This document shows positions 19,967-29,764 of a DNA stretch of 64,000 nucleotides, in pieces. The notes below the pieces were generated by a model. The model was not told the DNA's origin, did not search any database, and saw nothing but the letters and a program-made list of their open reading frames with translations. Origin of the DNA: Isochrysis galbana. Its lineage: Eukaryota; Haptophyta; Isochrysidales; Isochrysidaceae. Where the stretch lies: NCBI GenBank assembly GCA_018136815.1, contig CM030942.1, positions 2,865,546 to 2,929,545 of the forward strand. Direction: 5' to 3'. Numbering within the stretch: the stretch's first letter is position 1; each line of letters begins with the position of its first letter. Both the position numbers and the translations under genes were made by a program.

Positions 19967-22900
19967 ATGAGTGGCGAGTCCCTGGCCGACGCTTTCTGTC
20001 CCAACGAGCTTCCCACCGCCATCTCGACGCTCTCCGTCGCACTGCTCCGCTCGAATGAGTCCCTTCGAGATTCCAATGCCCTTGTGGCGAGGCTTCAGGC
20101 GGAGCTCGAAGAGGCAGACAGGGAGAGAGAGACTCTGAGGGAGAGAATGAGGGAGGTGCAGAGGGAAGCAGACGAGAGGAGGCTTCGGCACACCACATGC
20201 TCTCTCGTTCATCGGAGCACGGACGAGAAGAGCGAGAGAGATCCACTCAGAGAGATGGGCGGAGAACTGCGGGAGCACCTTCTTCCGCTGAAGCGCTCGG
20301 ACCGCCCCGGGCGTGCGCCGCCCCCACTCGTGGTCAGCACGCCAGAGGCAGGTGGTGGAGCCTCGGCTCCCCCCTCGGGAAAGTCGTCGCGCTCGCTCGG
20401 AACCCTTGCTAAGCCAGGCTCGCCCAATCGCTTCTTTGGCAGCAGCCCAAGGCCTACCCACTTTGTCGAGATGGCCAAGCTCGGGTGCTCCCCCAGTAGG
20501 CTCTCGTCCAACAGCCTGTATGATGAGAATGGCACTGACTCGGTGGGAGTGTCACCCCTGCGGCAGTACGAATCGTCGGGCACCTCAAACTCGAGCCAGT
20601 CGTCGGAACCCACGCCCGCGTCGGACAGCTCATCGCAAACTCATTTGCTGCGTCCGCCCCGGCAGCCAGCGTCATGGGGCATCGAAGAGCCGGTCGCTCA
20701 GGAGGGGGCGCGGGCGGCTGAGGCTGGCCGCTCGCATATTGAGGCGCAACTTGAGGCAGAGAGACGCGCGTGCGCCAATCTGGAGGATGAGCTACGACGC
20801 GCCAAGGCGGCCTGCGCTCGAACCGAGGCGCAGCTCGAGGCGGAGGGACGTGGGCGCGCCAGCTTGGAGGAGGAGCTGCGGCGCGCCAAGGCGGCCTTGG
20901 CGGCCGCGCAGCGCGAGGCGGCCGCCGCCGAGGCCCGTGTGAGCCAGCTCTTCTCTGCCAAGTCGGCCGAGGCCGAGGCCAATGCGCGCGCCGAGTTGAG
21001 CGCGAGGGCTGCAGCCGAGGCCGAAGAGCGCGCGCAAGCTGCAGAGGCGGCGCGTGTGCTCGAGGCAGCGCGTGCGGACCGTCAGACCAAGGCGGCGGAG
21101 GAGGCCGAGGCGGCGCTCGCCGCGGCCAGTGCGCAGGCCAGGTCTAACGCTCGGGAGATGCGCCGCTCGCTCACATCGAGCCACGCATCCGAACTCGAGG
21201 CAGCCAAGGTACGCGTGCGCGAGGCTGCCGAGCGGAATGCGGCGGCCGCAGCGGCACAGCGCGAGCGCCAACTGAGTGAGGCCCTGGCTGAGGTAGAGTC
21301 ACGGGCTGAAGCCGCTGAGAGCGCTGCCAGTGCATTGCGCGAGGCGGCGGCTCAGCTACCAGCCGAACGAGAGCGCAGCGCGCAGCTCGCGCGGCAGCTC
21401 GAAGCCGCCGAGGCGGAGGTGAGCCGGTGGCGCACCGAGGCCGAGGTGGCGGCTCAGCTACCAGCCGAACGAGAGCGCAGCGCGCAGCTCGCGCGGCAGC
21501 TCGAGGCCGCCGAGGCGGAGGCGAGCCGGTGGCGCACCGAGGCCGAAGTAGCGGCTCAGCTACCAGCCGAACGAGAGCGCAGCGCGCAGCTCGCGCGGCA
21601 GCTCGAAGCCGCCGAGGCGGAGGCGAGCCGGTGGCGCACCGAGGCCGAGGTGGCGGCTCAGCTACCAGCCGAACGAGAGCGCAGCGCGCAGCTCGCGCGG
21701 CAGCTCGAGGCCGCCGAGGCGGAGGCGAGCCGGTGGCGCACCGAGGCCGAGGTGGCGGCTCAGCTACCAGCCGAACGAGAGCGCAGCGCGCAGCTCGCGC
21801 GGCAGCTCGAGGCCGCCGAGGCGGAGGCGAGCCGGTGGCGCACCGAGGCCGAGGTGGCGGCTCAGCTACCAGCCGAACGAGAGCGCAGCGCGCAGCTCGC
21901 GCGGCAGCTCGAGGCCGCCGACGCGGAGGCGAGCCGGTGGCGCACCGAGGCCGAGGTGGCCAACCGGCGCGAGGCAGAGGCGCGCGCAGCATTGGTGGCC
22001 GCCGCCGAGGTTCGCGAAGGTGAGGTGGCGCAAATGGAGGCGGCCGCGCGCTCCGCCGCCGCAGATGTTGTCGAGCGCGAGGCGAGGCACGCCTCGGCCA
22101 TCGAGGCACTTGAGGCGCACCACGCCGTGGAGATCAAATCACGGCTCGAAGCTCAGGTGACGCACGTCCGCCCTTGCCCGCCGCATAGCCGCCGCTGCGC
22201 CAGCAGTCCGCTCAGGCGTCCCGTATTTGCATCAACGCAGGCTGAGACACTCCGGGCCGAGGCCGAGGCTAGCACCGCTGCCGCTGCATCCGAGCACCGG
22301 CGCGTCGTACAGGCCGTTGAGGCTGAGGCTCAGCGGCAGCTTGATGCGCTCCGCGCCACGCATGCAGCCGCACTCGCAGAAGTGCGCGAAAAGCGAATGG
22401 CCGAGCAGACGGAGCTGGGTGAGCAGACCAGCGCGCTCCGCGATGCCCTGCGTGCGACCGAGATGCGCGTGGAATCGCTTGAGACCGCTCTTGCACGGGA
22501 GCGCATGTCGGCGGCCGAGGCGGCCCGGCTAGCCGAGGAACGGCTCGAAGCGGCCGAGGCGGCCGCGGCCGCGCAGCTGGCGTCGGCGGCTGAAGCGGCC
22601 GCAGCGGCCGAAAGGACGTGCGAGGCAATGAGCAAGGCGGCCGAGTCAGAGCGCGCGATGCTTCGCCAGGCAGAAGCTGAGGCGCGCGCCCAAGCATCCG
22701 AGGCACGCAACAGCCTCAGGACGGAGGTCGAGGCGGCCCGGCGCAGCTCCATGGCCGATGTGGTGCAACTGCAGGCGCGACTCGCTACTGCTCTCTCGCA
22801 AGTGGGTGAGCTCCAGGCGGAGCGGCCTACACTTGCGCGCCGTGCTGCTGAGGCTGAGGCAGCTGCCGCCGCCCGAAATGTAGGCGCCGCGACGATCGCT

Positions 22901-25108
22901 GCGCTCTCCCGTGAGCTGCGCGAGGCTGATGATAGCTTTGCTGCGATGGAGCGTGTGATGGCAGCAAGGATGGCGGCCAATGAGGCTGCGGCTGAGATGG
23001 CGGCGGCTGAGGCGCGCACGGCGGCGGCCGAGGCGCACGCCGTAGCGCGGCAGATGGCCGCAGAGGAGCTGGAAGCCCAACGCGTTGAGCGCGCCGCGGA
23101 GCGGCAAGCTGCCGCCCAGCGCCTCGCAGCGGTCACCGAGCGGCTAGAGCGGGAGCAAGCCGCGCGCGCCGCCGCCGCCGCCGCCGCGCAGGAGGCGACG
23201 CGCGCGGCCAACGACGCACAGGAGGAAGCGGTGCGTTTACGCACGCGTGTCTCGGCCGCTGAGGCCGAGGCCGAGGAAGCGCACTCCACGGCGACACGAG
23301 CTCAGCAGGCCGAGCGTGCAGCCGTCGAAGCAATGCGAGCCGAGCGAGACGCCGCCGTGGAAGAGGCGCGCACGGCTCAGCGCGCGACCTCGCAGGCGCG
23401 CGCAGCCGCCGAGCGTGCCGCGGCCCTCGCGGAAAACGAGGCCAAAGCGCGCACCAAAGCGCGTGCAGAGACGGACGACGCGATCATTGCGCTGAAAAAA
23501 GCTGAGGTAGAGCGCCGGCGCTGCGAAGCGGCGTTGGCTGAGGCACGTGCCATCGGCGCTCAGGCGGCGGCGGCGGGCGAGGCGGCGCTCCACCTCCGCC
23601 GGGCGACTGCTACCGCTGAGCTTGAGATGCTCGCGCGCGATTTGCGCGTGGAGGAAGCTTCGCGCGTAGCCCTTGAAGAGGCGGCCAGTACGGTGGCTTC
23701 CGCACGCCGCCGCGCGGCAGTGGCGGCCGCCGAGCGTCGCGCAATGCTTCAGCAGCTACGGCGACTTCAAGGCAATGTCAAGGTCATTTGCCGGCTGCGT
23801 CCGCCGTCCGTGGACGCAGAAGCGCGTGTGGCACTCTCCGTGGAGAGCGATGGCGTGCTGGTGTTGCGCGGTGGGATAGCTGGTGAGGTTGCGCCGCACG
23901 TGTGGGAGTTCGATCAAGTATTCGGCGGGGGCGCCTCGCAGGCGTGCGTCTTCGAGCAGGTGCGGCCGATGGCCGCCGCCGTGCTTGATGGCGTCTCTGC
24001 ATGCATCTTCGCCTATGGCGCCACTGGCTCTGGCAAGACTCACACGATGATGGGCCCCGTCAATTCGCGAGGTTGCAATTACCGGCTCCTTACAGAGCTC
24101 ATGCGCCTTACGGCCGAGCGATCTGCGTCGCATGAGCACGTCGTGCGCGTGTCGCTCGTCGAGGTGTACAACGACCAGCTCGTCGATCTGCTTGCCGATG
24201 AGACGCCCAAGCGGAGGCTCACACTGCCGGAGTTGGCGGAGGAGGAGCGAGAGCAGGAACGGATTGGACGCGCTCTCGCGGAGGCCGCGGAGGCCGCGGC
24301 CGCCGCGGAAGCAAGTGGCGCCGAGCACGAGCGGCAGGCAGCCATTGCCAAGGCCACCGCGGCGGCCGCCGCTGCTGAGCGTACCTGCCACGTGCCGGGA
24401 AGCTTCACGTATCCCGTGCGCTCAGTTGACGACGTGATCGACGTGATGACCATCGGGGACTGCTTCCGCACCTTCGACTCGACATCCTTCAACGCGCGCT
24501 CGTCTCGATCGCACACTGTGCTCTCCGTCTCAGTTGCATCGACGTGTCGCGCAACGGGCGAGGTCGCCATCGGCCGACTTCACCTCGTGGATCTAGCGGG
24601 CTCGGAGCACGCCCTTGCACGCCAGCACGAAGCGCGAGAGGCGCGCCCCCAGATGCTCCGCGCGCCCTCCATGGCGAAGGCAGAAGCCGTAGCGGCGGCC
24701 AACGCGCGTGAGCTCTCGACTCGGCTTCAGGCACCACCAGGAGGGCGATCCTCACTCTCAGAGGAAACGGACTACATCCACGCGTCCCTGGCGGCGCTCG
24801 CAGCGGTGATCTCAGCGCTGCGCTCCGCGTCAACCGAGGTGCGCGGCGACGGCGATGCAATGCGCGCCGGTCGCGTCGCCTCGCAAACAGCAGACGCGGT
24901 ACCTTACGGTGCGTCCACGTTGACACGGCTGCTTCGGCCTGCGTTGTCACTCGAGTCGCGTGTCGCCATGTTTTGCTGTGTCGACCCGTCCGAGTCTCGC
25001 GTCGAAGAGGCTCTTTCAGTTCTACGCTTCGCGACAGAGGTCAAGGACGTGAGGACACTCGGCAGGACCACGCGCGTCGGTGGCACGCCGATCAAGGCGC
25101 CCCCATAG
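19967..25108 (+). CDS. kinesin-14-type C-terminal motor protein with long coiled coil
   Basis: Start chosen at ATG 19967 (MSGESLADAF), just after a poly-C stretch; ATG 19733 is in frame but traverses GA repeats. One intron, 22157-22240 (CAG-GTGACG to CAACGCAG), is 84 nt and in frame; removing it gives about 1685 residues. Layout: a Ser/Pro-rich head, about 1000 residues of Ala/Glu/Arg heptad coiled coil, then a C-terminal motor beginning LQGNVKVICRLRP, the kinesin-14 neck-motor junction. Motor motifs: GATGSGKTHTM P-loop (about 24018-24050), SFNARSSRSHT switch I, HLVDLAGSE switch II and TLTRLLRPAL. Kinesin-14s are generally minus-end-directed, acting in spindles and transport. Within the coiled coil six units of 34 residues (102 bp, about 21350-21960) are nearly identical. 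The motor has an Ala/Glu-rich insertion between YNDQLVDLL and switch I (about 24225-24390), unusual for the family. The product is complete. Confidence 0.9.
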   Translation: MSGESLADAFCPNELPTAISTLSVALLRSNESLRDSNALVARLQAELEEADRERETLRERMREVQREADERRLRHTTCSLVHRSTDEKSERDPLREMGGELREHLLPLKRSDRPGRAPPPLVVSTPEAGGGASAPPSGKSSRSLGTLAKPGSPNRFFGSSPRPTHFVEMAKLGCSPSRLSSNSLYDENGTDSVGVSPLRQYESSGTSNSSQSSEPTPASDSSSQTHLLRPPRQPASWGIEEPVAQEGARAAEAGRSHIEAQLEAERRACANLEDELRRAKAACARTEAQLEAEGRGRASLEEELRRAKAALAAAQREAAAAEARVSQLFSAKSAEAEANARAELSARAAAEAEERAQAAEAARVLEAARADRQTKAAEEAEAALAAASAQARSNAREMRRSLTSSHASELEAAKVRVREAAERNAAAAAAQRERQLSEALAEVESRAEAAESAASALREAAAQLPAERERSAQLARQLEAAEAEVSRWRTEAEVAAQLPAERERSAQLARQLEAAEAEASRWRTEAEVAAQLPAERERSAQLARQLEAAEAEASRWRTEAEVAAQLPAERERSAQLARQLEAAEAEASRWRTEAEVAAQLPAERERSAQLARQLEAAEAEASRWRTEAEVAAQLPAERERSAQLARQLEAADAEASRWRTEAEVANRREAEARAALVAAAEVREGEVAQMEAAARSAAADVVEREARHASAIEALEAHHAVEIKSRLEAQVTHVRPCPPHSRRCASSPLRRPVFASTQAETLRAEAEASTAAAASEHRRVVQAVEAEAQRQLDALRATHAAALAEVREKRMAEQTELGEQTSALRDALRATEMRVESLETALARERMSAAEAARLAEERLEAAEAAAAAQLASAAEAAAAAERTCEAMSKAAESERAMLRQAEAEARAQASEARNSLRTEVEAARRSSMADVVQLQARLATALSQVGELQAERPTLARRAAEAEAAAAARNVGAATIAALSRELREADDSFAAMERVMAARMAANEAAAEMAAAEARTAAAEAHAVARQMAAEELEAQRVERAAERQAAAQRLAAVTERLEREQAARAAAAAAAQEATRAANDAQEEAVRLRTRVSAAEAEAEEAHSTATRAQQAERAAVEAMRAERDAAVEEARTAQRATSQARAAAERAAALAENEAKARTKARAETDDAIIALKKAEVERRRCEAALAEARAIGAQAAAAGEAALHLRRATATAELEMLARDLRVEEASRVALEEAASTVASARRRAAVAAAERRAMLQQLRRLQGNVKVICRLRPPSVDAEARVALSVESDGVLVLRGGIAGEVAPHVWEFDQVFGGGASQACVFEQVRPMAAAVLDGVSACIFAYGATGSGKTHTMMGPVNSRGCNYRLLTELMRLTAERSASHEHVVRVSLVEVYNDQLVDLLADETPKRRLTLPELAEEEREQERIGRALAEAAEAAAAAEASGAEHERQAAIAKATAAAAAAERTCHVPGSFTYPVRSVDDVIDVMTIGDCFRTFDSTSFNARSSRSHTVLSVSVASTCRATGEVAIGRLHLVDLAGSEHALARQHEAREARPQMLRAPSMAKAEAVAAANARELSTRLQAPPGGRSSLSEETDYIHASLAALAAVISALRSASTEVRGDGDAMRAGRVASQTADAVPYGASTLTRLLRPALSLESRVAMFCCVDPSESRVEEALSVLRFATEVKDVRTLGRTTRVGGTPIKAPP
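21347..21960 (+). repeat. six tandem 102-bp repeats inside the kinesin coiled coil
   Basis: The segment CTCAGCTACCAGCCGAACGA recurs at 21351, 21453, 21555, 21657, 21759 and 21861, exactly 102 bp apart. Units differ by only a few bases, so expansion is recent. Each encodes 34 residues with QLPAERERSAQLARQLEAAE, which keeps but does not exactly match heptad phasing. Confidence 0.95.
22157..22240 (+). other. in-frame intron of the kinesin gene
   Basis: 84 nt, from CAG-GTGACG to TTTGCATCAACGCAG. Translating it interrupts the Ala/Glu coiled coil with a Cys/Pro/Arg-rich 28-residue segment, which argues that it is spliced out although it contains no stop. Confidence 0.8.
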
Positions 25109-25681
25109 ACTCTCTGAAGATGTTGCCCGTGTCGCGCATCCCTTCCCACCCTGCGGGAGCACTGCACCCGATACGTCGGGCTTCGTAAGCGATGCTATCC
25201 TCACGATCACGTTTAAAGCTGCACGTGCAGCGCTGGAGTACCTGTGCATACAACTTGTCATACGCAACTCATTCCTGACCTTGCGTCCCTTGATGGGTTA
25301 ATTGAGCCCACGCCAATTAGTTAGCTGACGGCAGCAGCCTCTTATTCTCTCCTCTACTTCCTTTCTGAATCACGCCCAGGGCTTGGAGTCGCATGGCAAG
25401 ACGTGTGCGTGGTACTCGTGATACTTCCATCCCTCTGGCATCTCTCCGATGCTTTTTTGTATTTTGTGAACCCCGTTATCAGTCCGTTAGTTTCTCCACT
25501 GGATATGTGACCGGCTGTGAGATCAGAGATTATGGGGTCTGAGTGAAGGATGGCCTTTTATGAACGGGGAGTGAAGGGCTGGACAGGCAGCACTCGAGAT
25601 CGGCTCGCGGGGGAGCACTTCAAGCATTAGCCAAGGGCAATGGCGGCACCGAGGAAGGCTAGAGCACGCGGGGGTCAGACC
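25109..25681. other. 3-prime flank of the kinesin gene
   Basis: No gene seen. Anonymous, moderately GC sequence up to the left end of the inverted-repeat element. Confidence 0.4.
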
Positions 25682-27517
25682 CTGTCGCATCCGCGATCGA
25701 CCTTTTTGTTTTAGAAGTTGTTTGCGTTTCTATGTTCCCTCCTTGCAGGCTAGCCACGAGTTACCGTCGCAGGGTCCTACATTCGCCCATTCGCCCTTGT
25801 TGCCCTCGCCTCCTTTGTCGCCTCCCTTGTCGCCTGCTTGCCCCTCATCTGGCTTACCTCCTTGCGGGCTCCTCGCGTTTTTAGGCTAAGTCGCGCGTTC
25901 AGGTATCGCCGGTGCAAGGAACCGCCCCCTTGTGTGACCCTGATTCCCCCTCAGGTGTTGGCCGTTGGATTATACCGTTGCGCTATTTTACTTCGGTGTT
26001 CATCAAATCACTTAAGGGTTTTCGAAAGATTACCTCTCTAACGCCTGCTTGAGGTGGATTCACTCCAACCCCGAGCGCCTCGCCAACACCGCCGCCGCCG
26101 CCGCTCAGTTTCGCCGCCGCTTGGGGGCTAAAGCGCCATTCCTGGCAGTCGAGAACCCCAAGATGCACTACTACGCTAAGGCGTTGTTGGACGGCATCGA
26201 AGCTCCCTGGGAGCCCAAAGAACACAGATATTATCTGCGCCGGAGTGGAGTCTATCACGTAGTCAAGCTCAATGTGATGGGGGAACCCCATATTTATGAA
26301 AGGGCCAACCCGCAGCCATCACCAGAAGAATTATGCACCCCATTGAAATGGGGAAGAGCGTACGACGGTCCGGCCGAGACGGCGTACCCGATACCACAAG
26401 AGTACACGTTCAAAGGCGCGAACAAAACCCTAGAGGATGTTCACGTCAAGGCGCTGACAAAAGCGTTTCTCGCAATGAGAAAAACGAAGAAACAAAAATC
26501 CACATTGAGGTGGGAAAAACGATTGCCGGACATCTCCGGGAAATGGAAACAAGTATCTCAGCTATACAAATACAACTTTTTAACGCCGAGAGACTCATAT
26601 ATGCACTTCAAACACGTCCTGCATAGGAGAATAGCCACGGCGAACCGGTTCGCCGACGATCCGACGTGCCGCTTTTGTGGCATAGCCCCCGAGAGCTCCA
26701 CCCACATAGCCACGTGCATCGCGACGGCGCCCATTTTCGAATTCATAGAAGGGCTTCTGGGGACAAATCTGAGGCCGGGCTCCGAGATAGCCCAACGTCT
26801 CTTTTGCTACCAAGTAGACAGACCGCATCCCTCCTCGGGGTACTTAGGTATCCTGGCGTGGAGATACATCCTCACGGACTTTTATAACATCCAATATGGC
26901 AACGCGGACGGTAGGTCCGTTAGGACAATCTTGAGAGCGATCCTTACGAGATACCACTTATTAGTAACGGCGAAGGTCGGTTTCTTTCAAAGGTTAAAAA
27001 AACAACGCGAGAACATGGGGCTACACGCCCCGAGCAACAAACATGTCCGGAAAATGATAAGCCCCCTGTATACTATAGACAAGGATTTCAACCTAGGAGC
27101 ATCAGAAGACCTCTTGCAGGCGACGGACGATCCGACGGGGCGACAGTTACGCACAGGAATAAGGAGGGAATCTTTCGAAAACCCTTAAGTGATTCGATGA
27201 AGACCGAAGTAAAATAGCGCCACGATATAATCCAACGGCCAACACCTGAGGGGGAATCAGGGTCACACATGGGGGCGGTTCCTTGCACCGGCGATACCTG
27301 ATCGCGCGACTTAGCCTAAAACGCGAGGAGCACGCAAGGAGGTAAGCCAGGTGAGGGGCAAGCAGGCGACAAAGGAGGCGATAAAGGAGGCGAGGGCAAC
27401 AAGGGCGAATGGACGAATGTAGGACACTGCGACGGTGACTCGTGGCTAGCCTGCAAGGAGGGAACAAAGAAACGCAAACAACTTCTAAAACAAAAAGGTC
27501 GATCGCGGATGCGACAG
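25682..27517 (+). mobile_element. 1.84-kb unit with about 355-bp terminal inverted repeats around a LINE-like ORF
   Basis: The left arm (25682-26036) and right arm (27165-27517) are reverse complements over roughly 355 bp with small substitutions and an indel; shared blocks include CTGTCGCATCCGCGATCGAC at the outer ends and ACTTAAGGGTTTTCGAAAGA near the inner ends. Between them is one open frame (26049-27188) whose stop codon lies inside the right arm. The right end adjoins a minus-strand retroelement ORF1 start (27520-27680), as if the unit had inserted into it. No clear target duplication was found. It could be an autonomous or satellite transposon of unfamiliar design, or two inverted retroelement ends that recombined. 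Confidence 0.8.
26049..27188 (+). CDS. LINE ORF2 C-terminal region with zf-RVT zinc finger
   Basis: 379 residues, intact. The middle part carries SYMHFKHVLHRRIATANRF followed by CRFCG and STHIATC, the C-x2-C...H-x3-C finger (zf-RVT) found after the reverse transcriptase of many non-LTR retrotransposons. The sequence before it (a helical, Trp/Lys-rich region) fits the linker downstream of the RT. The catalytic reverse transcriptase (YADD-type motif) is absent, so the protein cannot itself prime-copy RNA. The ORF starts just inside the left inverted repeat, and its last codons belong to the right repeat. Codon use is less GC-biased than the host genes. Open over its full length, which is surprising for a dead fragment. 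Confidence 0.65.
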   Translation: MRWIHSNPERLANTAAAAAQFRRRLGAKAPFLAVENPKMHYYAKALLDGIEAPWEPKEHRYYLRRSGVYHVVKLNVMGEPHIYERANPQPSPEELCTPLKWGRAYDGPAETAYPIPQEYTFKGANKTLEDVHVKALTKAFLAMRKTKKQKSTLRWEKRLPDISGKWKQVSQLYKYNFLTPRDSYMHFKHVLHRRIATANRFADDPTCRFCGIAPESSTHIATCIATAPIFEFIEGLLGTNLRPGSEIAQRLFCYQVDRPHPSSGYLGILAWRYILTDFYNIQYGNADGRSVRTILRAILTRYHLLVTAKVGFFQRLKKQRENMGLHAPSNKHVRKMISPLYTIDKDFNLGASEDLLQATDDPTGRQLRTGIRRESFENP

Positions 27518-27519
27518 AC

Positions 27520-27690
27520 ATCGAGCGAGCGGCGAGAGGCGAGGGCGAGTGAGAGGAGTGCTGTGTTGGCGCTTCGCCTGCGACTGCTCCATGGGCACTG
27601 GTTGGGCGCCCGCGGCGGGGGGCCCGAAGGAGAGGAGGGGAGAGCCGGCGCGCTCCATGGCGACCAAGTATAAACTTAGCTGCGGAGGTA
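27520..27690 (-). mobile_element. retroelement 5-prime/ORF1 start fragment
   Basis: On the minus strand a TATACTTGG-containing motif is followed by ATG and MERAGSPLLSFGPPAAG, matching the ORF1 starts at 39.14 kb (minus) and 45.02 kb (plus). Similarity stops at the edge of the inverted-repeat element. Confidence 0.6.
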
Positions 27691-28060
27691 GGGGTGTAGG
27701 CGATGACGTCGAGATCACGGGAGGGTGTTGTGTCACTAGCGGCTTAGCGGACACCTTCAAGAATGTTTTTGTTTTTTAGGGATCGGGAGCGGTCATGGCG
27801 AGCGCGCTTTGTGCAAGTGCAAGCTAAACTATAGCAATGGTTTTGACTTGCGAATTTGTATGTACACCATGCGGATCGCCAACGTCAGTCCACAACGCTC
27901 AATAATTAACGAGGCTCGGGGTGCCCAGCTCTCTCGGCCTTGCTCTACAAAAGCTCTTTGCTGTCGACCATCAAGGTTCGCTTTATCCTCCATGCCGCGT
28001 GCGCGAGGCGCTTGCTCAAGCAACGCGCGGGCTTCCTGTCGCAAGCTCGCCTCGCAAGTC
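27691..28060. other. 3-prime flank of the uL18 gene
   Basis: Nothing recognised; short open frames only. Confidence 0.35.
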
Positions 28061-29125
28061 TCAAGCCTTGGAGTCGCCACGCCGGCCCCACAGCTTGCCT
28101 CCCGCCTTCACCATTTCCTCCCTCTTCACTGCAGTGCGCCTTCGAGCCTCGGTTAGGATGGGGGCCATGTCGACCTGGGCGATGATGCGCATGGCCATTA
28201 ATCGGGTAGATGCATACACCGTGGAGCGCGCGCCGTGTGCGCCCGGGCGTGGCGCCAAGGAAAACGTACAGGGCGGCGGGCACATGCCGAGCCACGCTAG
28301 GGCGAGCACACCTGTTGGCGCGAACGCACGTGCGAGACAAACTCGATGCCTTTCTTTCGCAGGGTGTCGATGATCAGTGCTACCTTGCTTCCTGCGGCGA
28401 TTAGCACGATGGCACGTGAGCAAAGTGGCGTCAGCTGCGCCGAAGGACTAAACTATGCGCACTCGCATCGCCGTAGGCGCTGCTGCTTCGACGAGAAGCG
28501 GTTGTTCAGCACGCAGCTCCCCATTGATCATCGAGTGCGCTTGCGCACCTGGGATGTATCTGGCCTTGGTGTACTGTCCTGGTGCCCGTCTGAAGTCCCT
28601 CCGCTCCCATGTGAGCTGCTGTAATCCGAGTGATGCGGCGCGCTCAGCCATTACCGTCGCCACCGCTTTGGCCGCCCGACGATCGCTGAGTGACGCATCT
28701 GGTGGCAGCCGCTCGCGCACTGCCTTCTCGAGAGTCGTTGCCTGTGGCCGATCGGTGAGGGCAGGCGGCCACTCAGCGAGTGCACCTGGCCGCATGTCAT
28801 AAATGAAGAGATCGAAGTGCGAGCCACCTCCTTCTCAACACTGCCTCGCCCCCCCCCCCCCCCCCCCCCCCCCGGCCCTTCCCCTCTCCCTCTTTTCTGC
28901 GTCCCTCTCCCTCCCTAAGCCTCCCTCTCTCTCCCTCCCTCTCCCCCCCCCCGCCCCCACCCCACCCCTCTCTGCCTGCAGCTGGCGGTGGGGCCGGCTC
29001 GCCTGGAGGAAAGTGTCCCCCGACCGGTTGTTCACCACCTGCACCGCCGTGTGCCTGTTCGTCAGCACCAGCTTGAGCAGGTTCTTCTCGGCAACGAGCC
29101 CCACCGCGCGCCGCGTCACCCCCAT
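28061..29125 (-). CDS. MRPL18: organellar (mitochondrial-type) ribosomal protein uL18, four exons
   Basis: Exons in order of transcription: 29125-29003, 28741-28549, 28391-28312, 28174-28061; they join in phase to about 169 residues. uL18 binds 5S rRNA or its functional replacement in the central protuberance of the large subunit. The family pattern is visible: LLKLVLTNRHTAVQVVNNRS and GDTFLQA-TTLEKAVRERL (beta sheet), DRRAAKAVATVMAERAASLG with QLTWERR, and KVALIIDTLRKKGIEF near the C-terminus; the best match in memory is MRPL18. Intron 1 (261 nt) uses a GC donor (CAG-GCGAGC), required by phase, and contains poly-C; introns 2 (157 nt) and 3 (137 nt) use GT. The ATG at 29125 leaves a short N-terminus, so a targeting peptide could lie further upstream. 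A basic C-terminal tail of about 35 residues exceeds the bacterial length. Confidence 0.7.
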
Positions 29126-29764
29126 CGCCCCCCCCTCACCCTCAACCTCCTTCTCCAGAGAGACCTAAATAGACCCAGCAACAATATGTATCCCCTAGAG
29201 CCTAGAATATCCTTCTACGAGTCCGAGCAACAATAAAGAGTGAAAAGTAGAAAAGAAGAGGAAGAGAGGCTGGCGCCAAGCCTGTACTTCATTTATAAAC
29301 TAGTGATTAGTGCTGTACTACTCTACCAGCTCTTGCGATCTCCGTAACTTTTTCGCTGGTGGTATTGAATACCTTCAGTATCAGTGGTGAGTGGTGACCA
29401 AGCGATTAAATTTAAATTTTTAACAAATTTTTATGGGTCGCGGCGCGGCAAAGGAACGGAACTAGCGCTAACTCAAGACAGGACTCCCTGCCGCGGCAAG
29501 CGCAAGCACCCTTCCCCCTTATGCCACCCAGCTCTTCACTAGCTTTCTACCTGCGCTAGCTGTAGCGCCCCTCCCTCCCCACTCAAACAGCCCCCCACGC
29601 CAGGATCCTGTTCTGGTCTCGCAGGCAAGGGGGCCTAATGGGAGGGAGAGGAGCAACTCCTCAGAGAGGAGCTGTGGGGAAGGAGATGTCTGAGTGGGGG
29701 CGCTATACCCTTGCGCTAGGCATGGGCAGCGACGCCGCCTCAAGACATGTCCTCCCTCTTGTCT
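29126..29764. other. intergenic region
   Basis: No gene supported. It holds the upstream region of the uL18 gene and an AT-rich patch (about 29405-29430). Confidence 0.35.

Noticed and set aside
20792-24950. Many long minus-strand and alternative-frame ORFs inside the kinesin gene
   Set aside because: They mirror the GC-rich Ala/Glu codons of the real coiled coil and have repetitive Arg/Ala/Pro or Ser/Ala composition.
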